64,000 bases of DNA from JAICYJ01 sp035695105 (GTDB taxonomy: Bacteria > Actinomycetota > Thermoleophilia > Gaiellales > JAICJC01). Under the pieces are notes generated by a model. It was given only the letters and a program-made list of their open reading frames with translations. It did not search any database and had not been told where the DNA came from. A program made the translations under genes and the position numbers. Shown one piece after another: positions 7,585-16,671 of this stretch; positions within the stretch are counted from its first letter, which is position 1; every line of letters begins with the position of its first letter. Location: NCBI GenBank assembly GCA_035695105.1, contig DASSEV010000031.1, positions 1-64,000 of the forward strand, in the 5' to 3' direction.

Positions 7585-9491
7585 CCCGCCTCCGGCTCGT
7601 GCGCGTGCCACGCGCACAGCGCGGCCGCGGCCAGCGCGGCCATGATGGCCGCACCGATCAGGTGGTTGGAGAGCACCATGGCGAATCCGATGGTGGTCAC
7701 GGCGGCGAGGGTGATCGGCCAGGGTGAATCGCTGGGCATGGAGACGATCTCGTCGAGCCGTCCGTCCACCGGTGTGGTGGCGGGGGTCTCGTGCCCGTGC
7801 TCGAGCACCAGCTCGCCGCGTTCGAGGCGTCGCGTGTCGGCCTCCCTGGTGGGGTCGTCCCAGCCGGGATACGGGCTCGTGACCTCGGGGATGACGGCGA
7901 AGTTGTAGGGCGGCGGGGGCGAGGTCGTCGTCCACTCCAGCGTGGGAGCTCCGAACGGGTTGGGGCCCGCAGGCTCTCCCCGGAGCCGGCTGTAGACGAG
8001 GTTCACCGCGATCAGCACGAGCCCGCCGGTGAGCAGGAAGGCGCCCAGGGTCGACACGAAGTTCTCGGGGCCCCAGCCGAGGTTGCCGGGATAGGTGAAC
8101 ACGCGCCGGGGCATGCCCAGCAACCCGGAGATGTGCATGGGGAAGAACGTCACGTTCGTGCCGGCGAAGACCAGCCAGAAGCTGATCTGGCCCATCCGCT
8201 CGTGGTACATCCGGCCCGTGACCTTCGGGAACCAGTAGTACAGGCCGCCCAGCAGCGGGAACACCGCGGCGCCCCAGATCACGTAGTGGAAGTGCGCCAC
8301 GACGTAGTACGTGTCCGTCACCTGCTGGTCGAACGGGACGGCCGCGAGCGTGATGCCGGAGAGGCCGCCGAACACGAAGAACAGGATGAACCCGACGATG
8401 AACAGCAGTGGGGTGCGGAACTCGGGGCTGCCCGTCACCATCGTCATGCACCACGCGTAGATCTGGATGCCGCTCGGGATGACGATGATCAGGCTGGCCG
8501 CGGCGAAGAACACCAGGGCGATGGTGGGCAGGCCGGTCGTGAACATGTGGTGCACCCAGACCCCGAAGCCGATGAATGCGACGAGCAGCTCGGCCAGCGC
8601 GACGAGCGGAAACGCGGCCATCCTCCGCCGTGTGAACGTCGGGATGATCGACGTCGCGATCCCGAACGCCGGCAGGACGATGATGTAGACCTCGGGATGG
8701 CCGAAGAACCAGAACAGGTCCTGCCACAGCAGCGGCTGTCCGCCGCGGCCGGGATCGAAGAAGTGGAGGCCGAACTTCCTCGACAGTTCGAGGAACATCA
8801 GGTCGACGGTCAGCACCGGCAGCGCGAACAGCAGGGAGAACGACGCGGCCAGGTTCGCGTAGCAGAACAGCGGCATCCGGTTCAGCGACATGCCCGGCGC
8901 GCGCAGCTTGGCGATGGTGACCAGGAAGTTGGCGGCGGCGACGGTCGAGGAGGCGCCGTTCAGGATCAGCCCGAGCGCGTAGAAGTCGATCCCGAGCCCG
9001 GGGCTGTACTGGCGTGAGGCGAGCGGGACGTAGTTGAACCACCCTGCATCGGGGGCCTGGCCGATGGCGAGCCCGGTGTAGAACAGGATGCCCGATCCAA
9101 GGAACAGCCAGAAGCTGAGGGCGTTCAGGCGGGGGAAGGCCATGTCCCGTGCGCCGATCATCAGCGGGATCAGGTAGTTGCCGAACGCCCCGGTCGAGAG
9201 CGGGATCACGAAGAAGAAGATCATCGTGACCCCGTGCATGGTCATCAGCTGGTCGTACCTCTCCGGCCCGACCACCCGCTCGCCGGCCGTTGCCAGCTGC
9301 GTGCGCATGATCAGGGCCTCCACACCGCCCGCGGCGAAGAACAGCAGCGAGGTGACGAGGTACATGAGCCCGATCCGCTTGTGGTCGGTCGTCGTCAGCC
9401 AGCCTGTCAGGCCAGGCCGCTCGCGCCAGATCCTGTCGAGCCGCTCGACCCGCTCGACACCTCGTGCGTCGGCACCCTCGATGATCGCCAT
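7581..9491 (-). CDS. ctaD: cytochrome c oxidase subunit I (caa3 type) with C-terminal extension
   Basis: 636 residues. The core carries TTDHKRIGLMYL, the low-spin heme ligand in MHGVTMIFFF, the CuB/Tyr site GHPEVYIIVLP, the HH pair in VHHMFTTG and the heme ligands in HFHYVIWG. After the last core helix (around residue 500) there is a polar linker and two extra helices (WPITLAAVTTIGFAMVLS; AAIMAALAAAALCAW), which resemble a fused small subunit IV. Start ATG 9491 shares a base with the ctaC stop (TGATG). It is the catalytic proton-pumping subunit. Confidence 0.95.
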   Translation of the reverse strand: MAIIEGADARGVERVERLDRIWRERPGLTGWLTTTDHKRIGLMYLVTSLLFFAAGGVEALIMRTQLATAGERVVGPERYDQLMTMHGVTMIFFFVIPLSTGAFGNYLIPLMIGARDMAFPRLNALSFWLFLGSGILFYTGLAIGQAPDAGWFNYVPLASRQYSPGLGIDFYALGLILNGASSTVAAANFLVTIAKLRAPGMSLNRMPLFCYANLAASFSLLFALPVLTVDLMFLELSRKFGLHFFDPGRGGQPLLWQDLFWFFGHPEVYIIVLPAFGIATSIIPTFTRRRMAAFPLVALAELLVAFIGFGVWVHHMFTTGLPTIALVFFAAASLIIVIPSGIQIYAWCMTMVTGSPEFRTPLLFIVGFILFFVFGGLSGITLAAVPFDQQVTDTYYVVAHFHYVIWGAAVFPLLGGLYYWFPKVTGRMYHERMGQISFWLVFAGTNVTFFPMHISGLLGMPRRVFTYPGNLGWGPENFVSTLGAFLLTGGLVLIAVNLVYSRLRGEPAGPNPFGAPTLEWTTTSPPPPYNFAVIPEVTSPYPGWDDPTREADTRRLERGELVLEHGHETPATTPVDGRLDEIVSMPSDSPWPITLAAVTTIGFAMVLSNHLIGAAIMAALAAAALCAWHAHEPEAG

Positions 9492-10498
9492 CAGCGCAGG
9501 CTCTCGAGGTAGGCGACGAGGGAGTGGCGCTGGCCGGCGGGCAGCGACGAGAAGCCCGGCATCCTCGCCCCCGGCTTGTACCGCTGGGGGTCGGTGATCC
9601 AGTCGTAGAGGGCCTGCGGCGTGTTCGGCAGGGTCAGCGCCGCGATGGTGCTGCGGCTGCCGACGTGCGTCAGGTCGGGCCCGACCTGGCCGACGGCGGA
9701 GGTTCCCGCGATCATGTGGCAGGAGCCACACCCCGCGCTCTGGAACACCTGCAGCCCGGCGGCGGCAACGCCGGACGGCGCCGGCGGCGTCTGCTGCTGG
9801 TTCGCCAGCCACTGCCGGAACGCCGCCGGCGGCTGCACGATCACGTCGAACGCCATCAGCGCGTGGCCCTCCCCGCAGAACTCGGAGCACTGGCCGCGGT
9901 AGACACCGGGCGTCGGCGCGTCGATCTCGATGCGGTTCGTGCGGCCGGGGATCATGTCGATCTTGCGGTTCAGCCTCGGCACCCAGAAGCTGTGGATGAC
10001 GTCGGCCGTCCGGACGGCGATCTCCACGGGCGTGTTCGCGGGCAGGTGCAGCTCGTTGGCCGTGATCGCCCCGGTGCCCGGGTAGCGGAACTCCCAGAAG
10101 TACTGGTGCCCGATGACGACCACCGTCATGCGGGTGGAGCCGGCCGGAGGCGTCGACACGGCCGGCATCACGTCGATCACGAACCCGAACAGGATCGCGA
10201 GCAGCACGACCGGGGCCACGAAGCCGCCGCCGACCACGACCATGTACGGACGCCGGTCGTCGTGCGACGGAGCCGTGCGCCGGCGCACGAAGGCGAGCAC
10301 GAGCAGGAAGACGACGGTGGCGAAGACCACCATCGCCCCGACGAACATCGCCCACCACAGCCGGTCGATCTGGCGCGCCTGCTCGGTCGCGGGGTTCACG
10401 ATCGACTGGTTCGAGTTACACCCCGCGAACAGCATCGGTCCAGCGATCAGCGCGGCGGACGCTGACCAGCCACGGGCGCGGGGAGACGCTGGCTTCAC
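9491..10498 (-). CDS. ctaC: cytochrome c oxidase subunit II fused to cytochrome c (caa3 type)
   Basis: 335 residues from GTG 10498. A lipoprotein signal ends in LFAGC, followed by two membrane helices, the CuA domain (HSFWVPRL; CSEFCGEGHALM) and a C-terminal cytochrome c domain with CGSCH and a distal Met in ARMPGF. Covalent heme c on subunit II defines caa3 oxidases. The frame extends to another GTG at 10597, but only 10498 places the lipobox correctly, and TATGCC lies 8 nt before it. First gene of the respiratory operon. Confidence 0.92.
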   Translation of the reverse strand: MKPASPRARGWSASAALIAGPMLFAGCNSNQSIVNPATEQARQIDRLWWAMFVGAMVVFATVVFLLVLAFVRRRTAPSHDDRRPYMVVVGGGFVAPVVLLAILFGFVIDVMPAVSTPPAGSTRMTVVVIGHQYFWEFRYPGTGAITANELHLPANTPVEIAVRTADVIHSFWVPRLNRKIDMIPGRTNRIEIDAPTPGVYRGQCSEFCGEGHALMAFDVIVQPPAAFRQWLANQQQTPPAPSGVAAAGLQVFQSAGCGSCHMIAGTSAVGQVGPDLTHVGSRSTIAALTLPNTPQALYDWITDPQRYKPGARMPGFSSLPAGQRHSLVAYLESLR

Positions 10499-10557
10499 TG
10501 TGCGGGGGCATACCCCTGCGCAGCGGCCTTCATGCACCACTCGGGCGCGCCCCCTCG

Positions 10558-10583
10558 GTTTTGTGAGCGGCGCCCCCGGGCAG
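10558..10583 (+). promoter_or_regulatory. weak SigF-type promoter candidate before csbD-like gene
   Basis: GTTT-N16-GGGCAG, a two-mismatch relative of the GTTT/GGGTAT sites at 22-28 kb. CsbD is sigma-B controlled in Bacillus, which makes the site plausible, but the -10 match is poor. Confidence 0.3.
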
Positions 10584-10611
10584 GTTCTCCCCGTCACCCG
10601 AAGGAGGAACC

Positions 10612-10788
10612 ATGGGCGAGAACATCGACGACCTCAAGGGCAAGGCCAAGGAGGAGGCGGGCCGCGCGACGGACAACCGCGACCTCGAGGCCGAGGGCAA
10701 GACCGATCAAGCCAAGGCCGACGTCAAGCGCGGCGTGGACAACGCCGCCGACTCGGTGAAGAGCGGCCTGGACAAGGTCACGCCGTAG
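10612..10788 (+). CDS. CsbD family stress protein
   Basis: 58 residues, highly charged, with the CsbD signature pattern of helix-forming repeats (DDLKGKAKEEAGRATDN, EGKTDQAKADVKRG). AAGGAGG stands 8 nt before ATG 10612. CsbD-like proteins are small general-stress proteins of unknown biochemical role. It is divergent from the respiratory operon and closed by a strong hairpin at 10798-10831, so it is monocistronic. Confidence 0.9.
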   Translation: MGENIDDLKGKAKEEAGRATDNRDLEAEGKTDQAKADVKRGVDNAADSVKSGLDKVTP

Positions 10789-10797
10789 CGCGCGTTC

Positions 10798-10831
10798 TGC
10801 GTGGCGGGGCCCACAGGCGCCCCGCCACGCA
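10798..10831 (+). terminator. 13-bp hairpin after csbD-like gene
   Basis: Perfect 13-bp stem (TGCGTGGCGGGGC and its complement) with an 8-nt loop, followed by GGTTTTG. Probable intrinsic terminator with a short T run. Confidence 0.75.
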
Positions 10832-10927
10832 GGTTTTGCCCGCTCGGCGGTCGGGCAGGTCTCGTACAGGCGCCGCCGGTCCGGCCGGCGCGCCGCACCA
10901 CTATCAACCACCTCCGAAGGAGGCTCG

Positions 10928-12715
10928 ATGCCGTCCGTCTCCGACCACCTGATCAGCCGTCTGCGCGAATGGAAGGTCGATCGCATCTACGGCTACCCCG
11001 GTGACGGCATCAACGGCATCATGGGAGCCCTCCAGCGCGCCGGGGACGACGCACCGGCATTCGTGCAGGTCCGCCACGAGGAGATGGCGGCCTTCATGGC
11101 ATGCGCCCACGCCAAGTTCAGCGGCCGGCCCGGCGTGTGCCTTGCCACCTCCGGCCCGGGCGCCATCCACCTGCTGAACGGCCTCTACGACGCCAAGATG
11201 GATCACCAGCCGGTGGTCGCGATCGTCGGCCAGCAGGCTCTGTCTGCGCTCGGCGGCGACTACCAGCAGGAGGTCGACCTCCAGGGCCTGTTCAAGGACG
11301 TCGCGCGCGAGTACGTCCACATGGTGACGACGCCCGACCAGCTCCGGCACCTGGTCGACCGCGCGTTCCGGATCGCCATGTCCGAGCGCACCGTCACCTG
11401 CGTGATCGTTCCCAACGACGTGCAGGAGGAGGACGCGGTCGAGAACCCGCCGCGCATGCACGGCACGATCCACTCGTCGGTCGGCTACACGCCGCCGACC
11501 GTGGTGCCGCACGAGGACGACCTGCGGCGGGCCGCCGAGATCCTGAACGCGGGCGAGCGCGTTGCGATGCTGGTCGGCGCCGGTGCGCTGCACGCCGGGC
11601 GCGAAGTGGTCGAGGTGGCCGAGACGCTCGGGGCCGGAGTGGCCAAGGCGCTGCTCGGCAAGGCGGCCGTGCCCGACGACCTACCGTTCGTGACCGGCTC
11701 GATCGGGCTGCTCGGCACGAAGCCGAGCTGGAACCTGATGATGGACTGCGACACGCTGCTCATGGTCGGCTCGAGCTTCCCCTACAGCGAGTTCCTGCCG
11801 AAGGAGGGCCAGGCCCGCGGCGTGCAGATCGACATCGACGGCCGGATGCTCGGCATCCGCTACCCGATGGAGCTGAACCTGGTCGGCGACTCGGCGGCCA
11901 CGCTGCGCGCCCTGCTTCCGCACCTGACGCGCAAGACCGACCGGTCGTGGCGCGACCAGATCGAGAAGGACGTTGCCGACTGGTGGGGCGTGCTCGAGCG
12001 GCGGGCCATGCAGGACGCCCATCCGATCAACCCGCAGCGCGTGTTCTGGGAGCTCTCGAGCCGGCTACCCGACCGGGCGATCCTGACCAGCGACTCGGGC
12101 TCCGCCGCGAATTGGTTCGCCCGCGACCTCAAGCTGCGCGCCGGCATGTCGGCGTCGCTCTCCGGCAACCTGGCCACGATGGGTCCGGGGGTGCCGTACG
12201 CCATTGGTGCGAAGTTCTCGCACCCCGATCGCCCCGTGATCGCGCTCGTCGGCGACGGCGCCATGCAGATGAACGGCATCAACGAGCTGATCACCATCTC
12301 GAAGTACTGGAAGGAGTGGTCGGATCCCCGCCTGGTCGTCCTCGTGCTCAACAACCGTGACCTGAACCAGGTGACGTGGGAGCAGCGGGCCATGGAGGGC
12401 GATCCCAAGTTCGAGGCGTCGCAGGACCTGCCCGACTTCCCGTACGCCGACTATGCGCGCATGATTGGGCTGGGCGGGGTTCGCGTCGACGACCCGGACG
12501 ACCTCGGCTCGGCGTGGGACGACGCCTTGAAGGCCGACCGGCCGTTCGTGCTCGAGGCCGTGACGGATCCGGACGTGCCGCCGCTGCCGCCGCACATCAC
12601 GCTGAAGCAGGCGAAGGCCATGACGTTCGCGCTCGCGAAGGGCGACCCGGACTTCGGTGACATCGTCCGGCAGACCCTCAAGGACAAGGTCTCGGAGTAC
12701 CTCCCGACCCGGTGA
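10928..12715 (+). CDS. thiamine-pyrophosphate enzyme, pyruvate oxidase / acetolactate synthase-like
   Basis: 595 residues in the usual three-domain TPP-enzyme layout: Pyr domain (IYGYPGDGINGIMGAL, catalytic Glu in RHEEMAAFMA), central domain (AMLVGAGALHAG), and PP domain with the TPP motif GDGAMQMNG...NNRDLN. Closest in look to PoxB-like pyruvate:quinone oxidases or benzoylformate-type decarboxylases; the exact reaction cannot be read off. AAGGAGG lies just before ATG 10928. It is the first gene of a coupled operon running to 17651; its stop overlaps the next GTG start (GTGA). Confidence 0.85.
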   Translation: MPSVSDHLISRLREWKVDRIYGYPGDGINGIMGALQRAGDDAPAFVQVRHEEMAAFMACAHAKFSGRPGVCLATSGPGAIHLLNGLYDAKMDHQPVVAIVGQQALSALGGDYQQEVDLQGLFKDVAREYVHMVTTPDQLRHLVDRAFRIAMSERTVTCVIVPNDVQEEDAVENPPRMHGTIHSSVGYTPPTVVPHEDDLRRAAEILNAGERVAMLVGAGALHAGREVVEVAETLGAGVAKALLGKAAVPDDLPFVTGSIGLLGTKPSWNLMMDCDTLLMVGSSFPYSEFLPKEGQARGVQIDIDGRMLGIRYPMELNLVGDSAATLRALLPHLTRKTDRSWRDQIEKDVADWWGVLERRAMQDAHPINPQRVFWELSSRLPDRAILTSDSGSAANWFARDLKLRAGMSASLSGNLATMGPGVPYAIGAKFSHPDRPVIALVGDGAMQMNGINELITISKYWKEWSDPRLVVLVLNNRDLNQVTWEQRAMEGDPKFEASQDLPDFPYADYARMIGLGGVRVDDPDDLGSAWDDALKADRPFVLEAVTDPDVPPLPPHITLKQAKAMTFALAKGDPDFGDIVRQTLKDKVSEYLPTR

Positions 12716-13818
12716 CGTCCGTCGCAGCAGCCGGCGTTTCGGTCGACCGGGTCACGGCCCGGGCCTTCACCGTGCCCACGGATGCCCCGGAGCGTGACGG
12801 CACAGCCGCCTGGGACTCGACCACGCTGGTGCTGGCCGAGGTGGAGGCGGACGGCGTTACCGGCATCGGGTACGCCTACGGGGAGTCCGTCGCCGCGGAG
12901 CTGATCCGCTCGAAGCTGGCGGAGGTGGTCTCGCGCCTCGACGCGACGGCCGTGCCCGCCGCATGGTGGGCCATGCGCCGCGAGATGCGGAATGCGGGGG
13001 TGCCCGGCGTCTGCGCCACGGCGATCTCCGCCGTCGACGTCGCCATGTGGGATCTGAAGGGCAGGCTGCTCGGGCGCTCGCTCGCCCAGCTGTTGGGTGA
13101 GGTGCGAGACCGGGTGCCGGTGTACGGCAGCGGCGGGTTCACGTCGTACTCGGACGAGCGGCTGCAGGCGCAGTTCGCGGGCTGGGCGGCCGACGGGGTG
13201 ACCGCCTGCAAGATGAAGGTGGGGACGGATCCGGATCGCGATCCGGAGCGGGTCGAGGCGGCGCGTGCGGCGCTCGGCGACGGTGTGGAGCTGTACGTCG
13301 ATGCGAACGGCGCCTACGAGCGGAAGCAGGCGATCGAGCTGGCCCAGGTGTTCCGCGATCAGGACGTGACGTGGTTCGAGGAGCCGGTGTCCTCCGATGA
13401 CCTCGAGGGACTGCGGCTCCTTCGCGACCGCGCGCCGGCCGGGATGCGCATCGCCGCCGGCGAGTATGGCTACGACACCTGGTACTTCCGACGCATGCTC
13501 GAGGCGGGTGCCGTCGACGTGCTGCAGGCGGACGCCACCCGCTGCCTGGGTGTGTCCGGCTTCCTGCAGGCGATCGCGCTGGCCGACGCCTTCGGGGTTC
13601 CGATCTCGGCGCACACCGCGCCGTCCCTGCACATGCACGTGTGCTGCACGGCCGGCCACATCGCGCCGCTCGAGTGGTTTCACGACCACGCGCGCATCGA
13701 GGCGGAGCTGTTCCATGGCGCGCCGCGCATCGAGGACGGCACCATCGGGCCGGATCACGACCGGCCGGGGCTCGGGTTGGAGTTGAACGCCGAAAGGGCT
13801 GAGAAGTATGCCGCGTAG
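12712..13818 (+). CDS. enolase-superfamily enzyme (mandelate racemase / muconate lactonizing group)
   Basis: 368 residues. Catalytic features: Lys-x-Lys in CKMKVG, metal ligands in DANGAY, FEEP and AAGEYGYD, an Asp in QADATRCLG and a His in SAHTAP on the opposite face. That residue set suits a sugar-acid dehydratase or racemase. The GTG start overlaps the TPP-enzyme stop (GTGA). Substrate unknown; the neighbouring GMC oxidoreductase suggests an aldonic acid or related polyol derivative. Confidence 0.85.
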   Translation: MTSVAAAGVSVDRVTARAFTVPTDAPERDGTAAWDSTTLVLAEVEADGVTGIGYAYGESVAAELIRSKLAEVVSRLDATAVPAAWWAMRREMRNAGVPGVCATAISAVDVAMWDLKGRLLGRSLAQLLGEVRDRVPVYGSGGFTSYSDERLQAQFAGWAADGVTACKMKVGTDPDRDPERVEAARAALGDGVELYVDANGAYERKQAIELAQVFRDQDVTWFEEPVSSDDLEGLRLLRDRAPAGMRIAAGEYGYDTWYFRRMLEAGAVDVLQADATRCLGVSGFLQAIALADAFGVPISAHTAPSLHMHVCCTAGHIAPLEWFHDHARIEAELFHGAPRIEDGTIGPDHDRPGLGLELNAERAEKYAA

Positions 13819-14248
13819 ACAACGGATGATCGGGAAGGTGCTTCGGAACGCCCGGGAGGGCAGGATGCAGCGGTCGCTGGCGTTGACGACCGCCGCGTCG
13901 GCCCTGCCGCTTGGAATCGAGATCTACTTCGAGCACTACCGCGGCTCGTTCGGCGACAAGTGGATGTGGACGCCGGTCGTCCTGACGCCGCCGCTGGTTG
14001 CGGCGGGCGTGGCGGGCGCCGTGTCGCCGCGCGCGGCTCGGACGGTGCTGCCGGCCGTATCGGCCTTGTATGCGCTGGACGGGCTCGCGGGCGTGGTCAC
14101 GCACCTGCGTGGCGTGATACGCAAGCCCGGCGGCCTTCGCGAGCCGATCTACAACATCGTGATGGGCCCGCCGCTGCTGGCGCCGGGATCGCTGGTGCTG
14201 GTCGGAGCCGCTGGAGTGCTCGCGGCCGTCGTGCGCCGGGAGCGGTAG
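13808..14248 (+). CDS. small membrane protein of unknown function
   Basis: 146 residues with three to four hydrophobic segments (VVLTPPLVAAGVAGAV; TVLPAVSALYALDGLAGVV; GSLVLVGAAGVLAAVV). Its 5' end overlaps the enolase-like gene by 11 bp and it ends 3 bp before the subunit-3-like gene. Family not recognised. Position between a dehydratase-like and a dehydrogenase pair suggests a membrane attachment or electron-transfer accessory role, which is inference only. Confidence 0.65.
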   Translation: MPRRQRMIGKVLRNAREGRMQRSLALTTAASALPLGIEIYFEHYRGSFGDKWMWTPVVLTPPLVAAGVAGAVSPRAARTVLPAVSALYALDGLAGVVTHLRGVIRKPGGLREPIYNIVMGPPLLAPGSLVLVGAAGVLAAVVRRER

Positions 14249-14251
14249 CGC

Positions 14252-14986
14252 GTGCCGTTCGAGGATCCCGGGCACCTGCCGAACCGCCGCGGTGGCGAGG
14301 CCGCCGAGCCGTACGACCTGCCCCGGCAGCGACGCGGGATCACGCCGCAGATGCACGGCCGGTACCCGGACTACAACGTGCTCGAGCAGTCGTCCCGCTG
14401 GGACGAGCAGACCCGGCAGGTGGTGCTGGCGCGGCTGGAGCCGCCCGAGTACCAGCACTTCGAGCCCGATCAGCTGCCCACACTCGAGGCGTTCTGCGAC
14501 ACGGTGATGGCGCAGGACACCGAGCCGCGGATCCCGGTGCTGCGGTTCGTGGACTCGGCTCTGCACGAGGGCCGTCTGCCCGGCTACCGCTACGAGGGGA
14601 TGCCCCCGGACGGGGAGGCGTGGCGCCGCGTGCGGCGCGGGCTGGACGACGAGGCGGTCGCGCTGGGCGCGCGCAGCTTCGCTGAGCTGTCGGAGGAGCA
14701 GCGGGAGGAGATCGTCGGCCGGTTCTCGCGCGAGGAGCTGCGCGGCGGCGTCTGGGACACGATGCCGGTGAAGCGGGCGTGGACCGTGACCACCGCCGCG
14801 ATCCTGACGGCGTACTACGCGCATCCGTGGTCGTGGAACGAGATCGGGTTCGGGGGCCCGGCGTATCCGCGCGGGTACATGCGGCTGGGGGTCGACCAGC
14901 ACGAGCCGTGGGAAGGCCGCGAGGCGGAGGGGCTGGCCAGGGACTTCCAGCAGGACGTCGACGACGACCCGGAGATGCGGCCGTGA
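14252..14986 (+). CDS. gluconate 2-dehydrogenase subunit 3-like protein
   Basis: 244 residues. The helical core (LEAFCDTVMAQD, GRFSREELRGGVWDTMP, AYYAHPWSWNEIGFGGPAYP, RGYMRLG) matches the subunit 3 family that pairs with GMC-type membrane dehydrogenases. Unlike classical gamma subunits, no Tat signal is visible at the N-terminus (MPFEDPGHLPNRRG). GTG start; the stop overlaps the GMC gene start (GTGA), so the two subunits are made in equal amounts. Confidence 0.8.
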   Translation: MPFEDPGHLPNRRGGEAAEPYDLPRQRRGITPQMHGRYPDYNVLEQSSRWDEQTRQVVLARLEPPEYQHFEPDQLPTLEAFCDTVMAQDTEPRIPVLRFVDSALHEGRLPGYRYEGMPPDGEAWRRVRRGLDDEAVALGARSFAELSEEQREEIVGRFSREELRGGVWDTMPVKRAWTVTTAAILTAYYAHPWSWNEIGFGGPAYPRGYMRLGVDQHEPWEGREAEGLARDFQQDVDDDPEMRP

Positions 14987-16671
14987 GGTCCGTGCGGCTG
15001 GTCAAGGGCAGCGTTCGTCCTCCGGACAACGACTCCGCGTTCCTGCTCGACCCGCACCGCCGCCACATCCCGGGCGCAGCGCGGATGAAGCGCTACCGCG
15101 AGGACGACGTGGTCGACATGGTGATCGTCGGGGCCGGCGCGGGCGGCACGGTGCTCGCGCAGCGGCTTGCGCGCGCCGGCTGGCGCATCGTCATCATCGA
15201 GGCGGGCCCGTTCTGGGATCCCGACCGCGATTGGGTCAGCGACGAGGCGGGGTCGCACCACATCTACTGGACGCAGACGCGCATCATCGGCGGCGAGGAC
15301 CCCGTTGCGCTCGGCAACAACAACAGCGGGCGCGGCGTCGGCGGCTCGATGATCCACTACGCGGGGTACACGCCGCGGTTTCACCCGTCCGACTTCCGGA
15401 CGCGCAGCCTGGACGGCGTGGGGGCCGACTGGCCGATCGCCTACGAGGAGCTGCGGCCGCACTACGAGCGCGTCGAGCGGGAGCTGCCGGTGGCCGGCGA
15501 GTACTGGCCGTGGGGCGATCCGCACGGCTACCCGCATGCACCGCATCCGATCTCGGGGGCGGCCGAGCGGGCGTGGGAGGGAGCGCTGCGGTACGGGATC
15601 GAGATGCGGGTGGGACCGGTGGCGATCGCGAACGGGCAGTTCGGCAACCGGCCGCACTGCATCTACCGAGGGTTCTGCCTGCAGGGCTGCAAGGTGAACG
15701 CGAAGGCGAGCCCGCTGGTGACGCACCTGCCGGACGCGCTCGAGCACGGCGTCGAGGTGCGCGCGGACTCGATGGCCACGCGCATCGAGACCGACGACCG
15801 GGGACGGGCGACCGGCGTGGTGTACGTGCACGACGGCCGTGAGCACGTGCAGCGCGCGGACGCCGTTGCCATCGCCGGCTACTCGATCGAAACCCCGCGC
15901 CTGCTGCTCAACTCACGCTCGCCGGCGCATCCGAACGGCATCGGGAACGGGGCCGACCAGGTCGGCCGCTACGTGATGGTGCAGGGCGCGCCGCAGGTCG
16001 CCGGCCGCTTCCCGGAGGCAATGCGGATGTACAAGGCACCGCCGCCCGAGGTGTCGAGCGAGGTGTTCTACGAGACGGATCCGTCGCGCGGGTTCGCCCG
16101 CGGATTCAGCATCCAGACGATCAGCCCGCTGCCGATCGGCTGGGCGGAGCATGTGATCGCCGACGGCCAATGGGGCAGGCAGCTGCGCGAGTACATGCGC
16201 GACTACAACCACTGGTCGGTGATGGGCGCGCTGTGCGAGCTGCTGCCCGAGCCGGGCAATCGCGTCACGCTCGCTGACGAGGTCGACGAGAACGGCATGC
16301 CGCTCGCGCGGTTCGACTACACCCAGAGCGAGAACGACCGCGCGAACATCAAGTTCGCGAAGGGTGTGCTGCACGACATCTGGGAGGCGGCCGGCGCGCA
16401 GGACGTGCTCACGATCGACCGGTACGCGCACCTGATCGGCGGCTGCCGGATGGGCACCTCGCCGGAGACGAGCGTGGTCGACGGCGACCACCGCTGCTGG
16501 GAGGTGCCGAACCTGTTCGTGGCCGACGGGAGCGCGCTGCCGACCCAGGGGTCGGCCAATCCGGCGCTGACGATCATGGCGCTCAGCTCGCGGCTCGCGG
16601 AGCGGCTGGCGGCCGGCCGGGTATCGCACACGAGAAGCCGAGACGGATCGAGGATGGTGGGAGTGGGATGA
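14983..16671 (+). CDS. GMC family FAD-dependent oxidoreductase (catalytic subunit)
   Basis: 562 residues from GTG 14983. Rossmann FAD motif VIVGAGAGGTVLAQRLAR, acidic ribose ligand in IIEAGPF, and C-terminal HLIGGCRMG with QGSANPALTI, where the GMC active-site His/Asn pair lies. With the preceding subunit it should form a sugar or sugar-alcohol dehydrogenase of the gluconate/2-ketogluconate type passing electrons to quinone or a cytochrome. No cytochrome c subunit gene is in the operon. Confidence 0.88.
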   Translation: MRSVRLVKGSVRPPDNDSAFLLDPHRRHIPGAARMKRYREDDVVDMVIVGAGAGGTVLAQRLARAGWRIVIIEAGPFWDPDRDWVSDEAGSHHIYWTQTRIIGGEDPVALGNNNSGRGVGGSMIHYAGYTPRFHPSDFRTRSLDGVGADWPIAYEELRPHYERVERELPVAGEYWPWGDPHGYPHAPHPISGAAERAWEGALRYGIEMRVGPVAIANGQFGNRPHCIYRGFCLQGCKVNAKASPLVTHLPDALEHGVEVRADSMATRIETDDRGRATGVVYVHDGREHVQRADAVAIAGYSIETPRLLLNSRSPAHPNGIGNGADQVGRYVMVQGAPQVAGRFPEAMRMYKAPPPEVSSEVFYETDPSRGFARGFSIQTISPLPIGWAEHVIADGQWGRQLREYMRDYNHWSVMGALCELLPEPGNRVTLADEVDENGMPLARFDYTQSENDRANIKFAKGVLHDIWEAAGAQDVLTIDRYAHLIGGCRMGTSPETSVVDGDHRCWEVPNLFVADGSALPTQGSANPALTIMALSSRLAERLAAGRVSHTRSRDGSRMVGVG

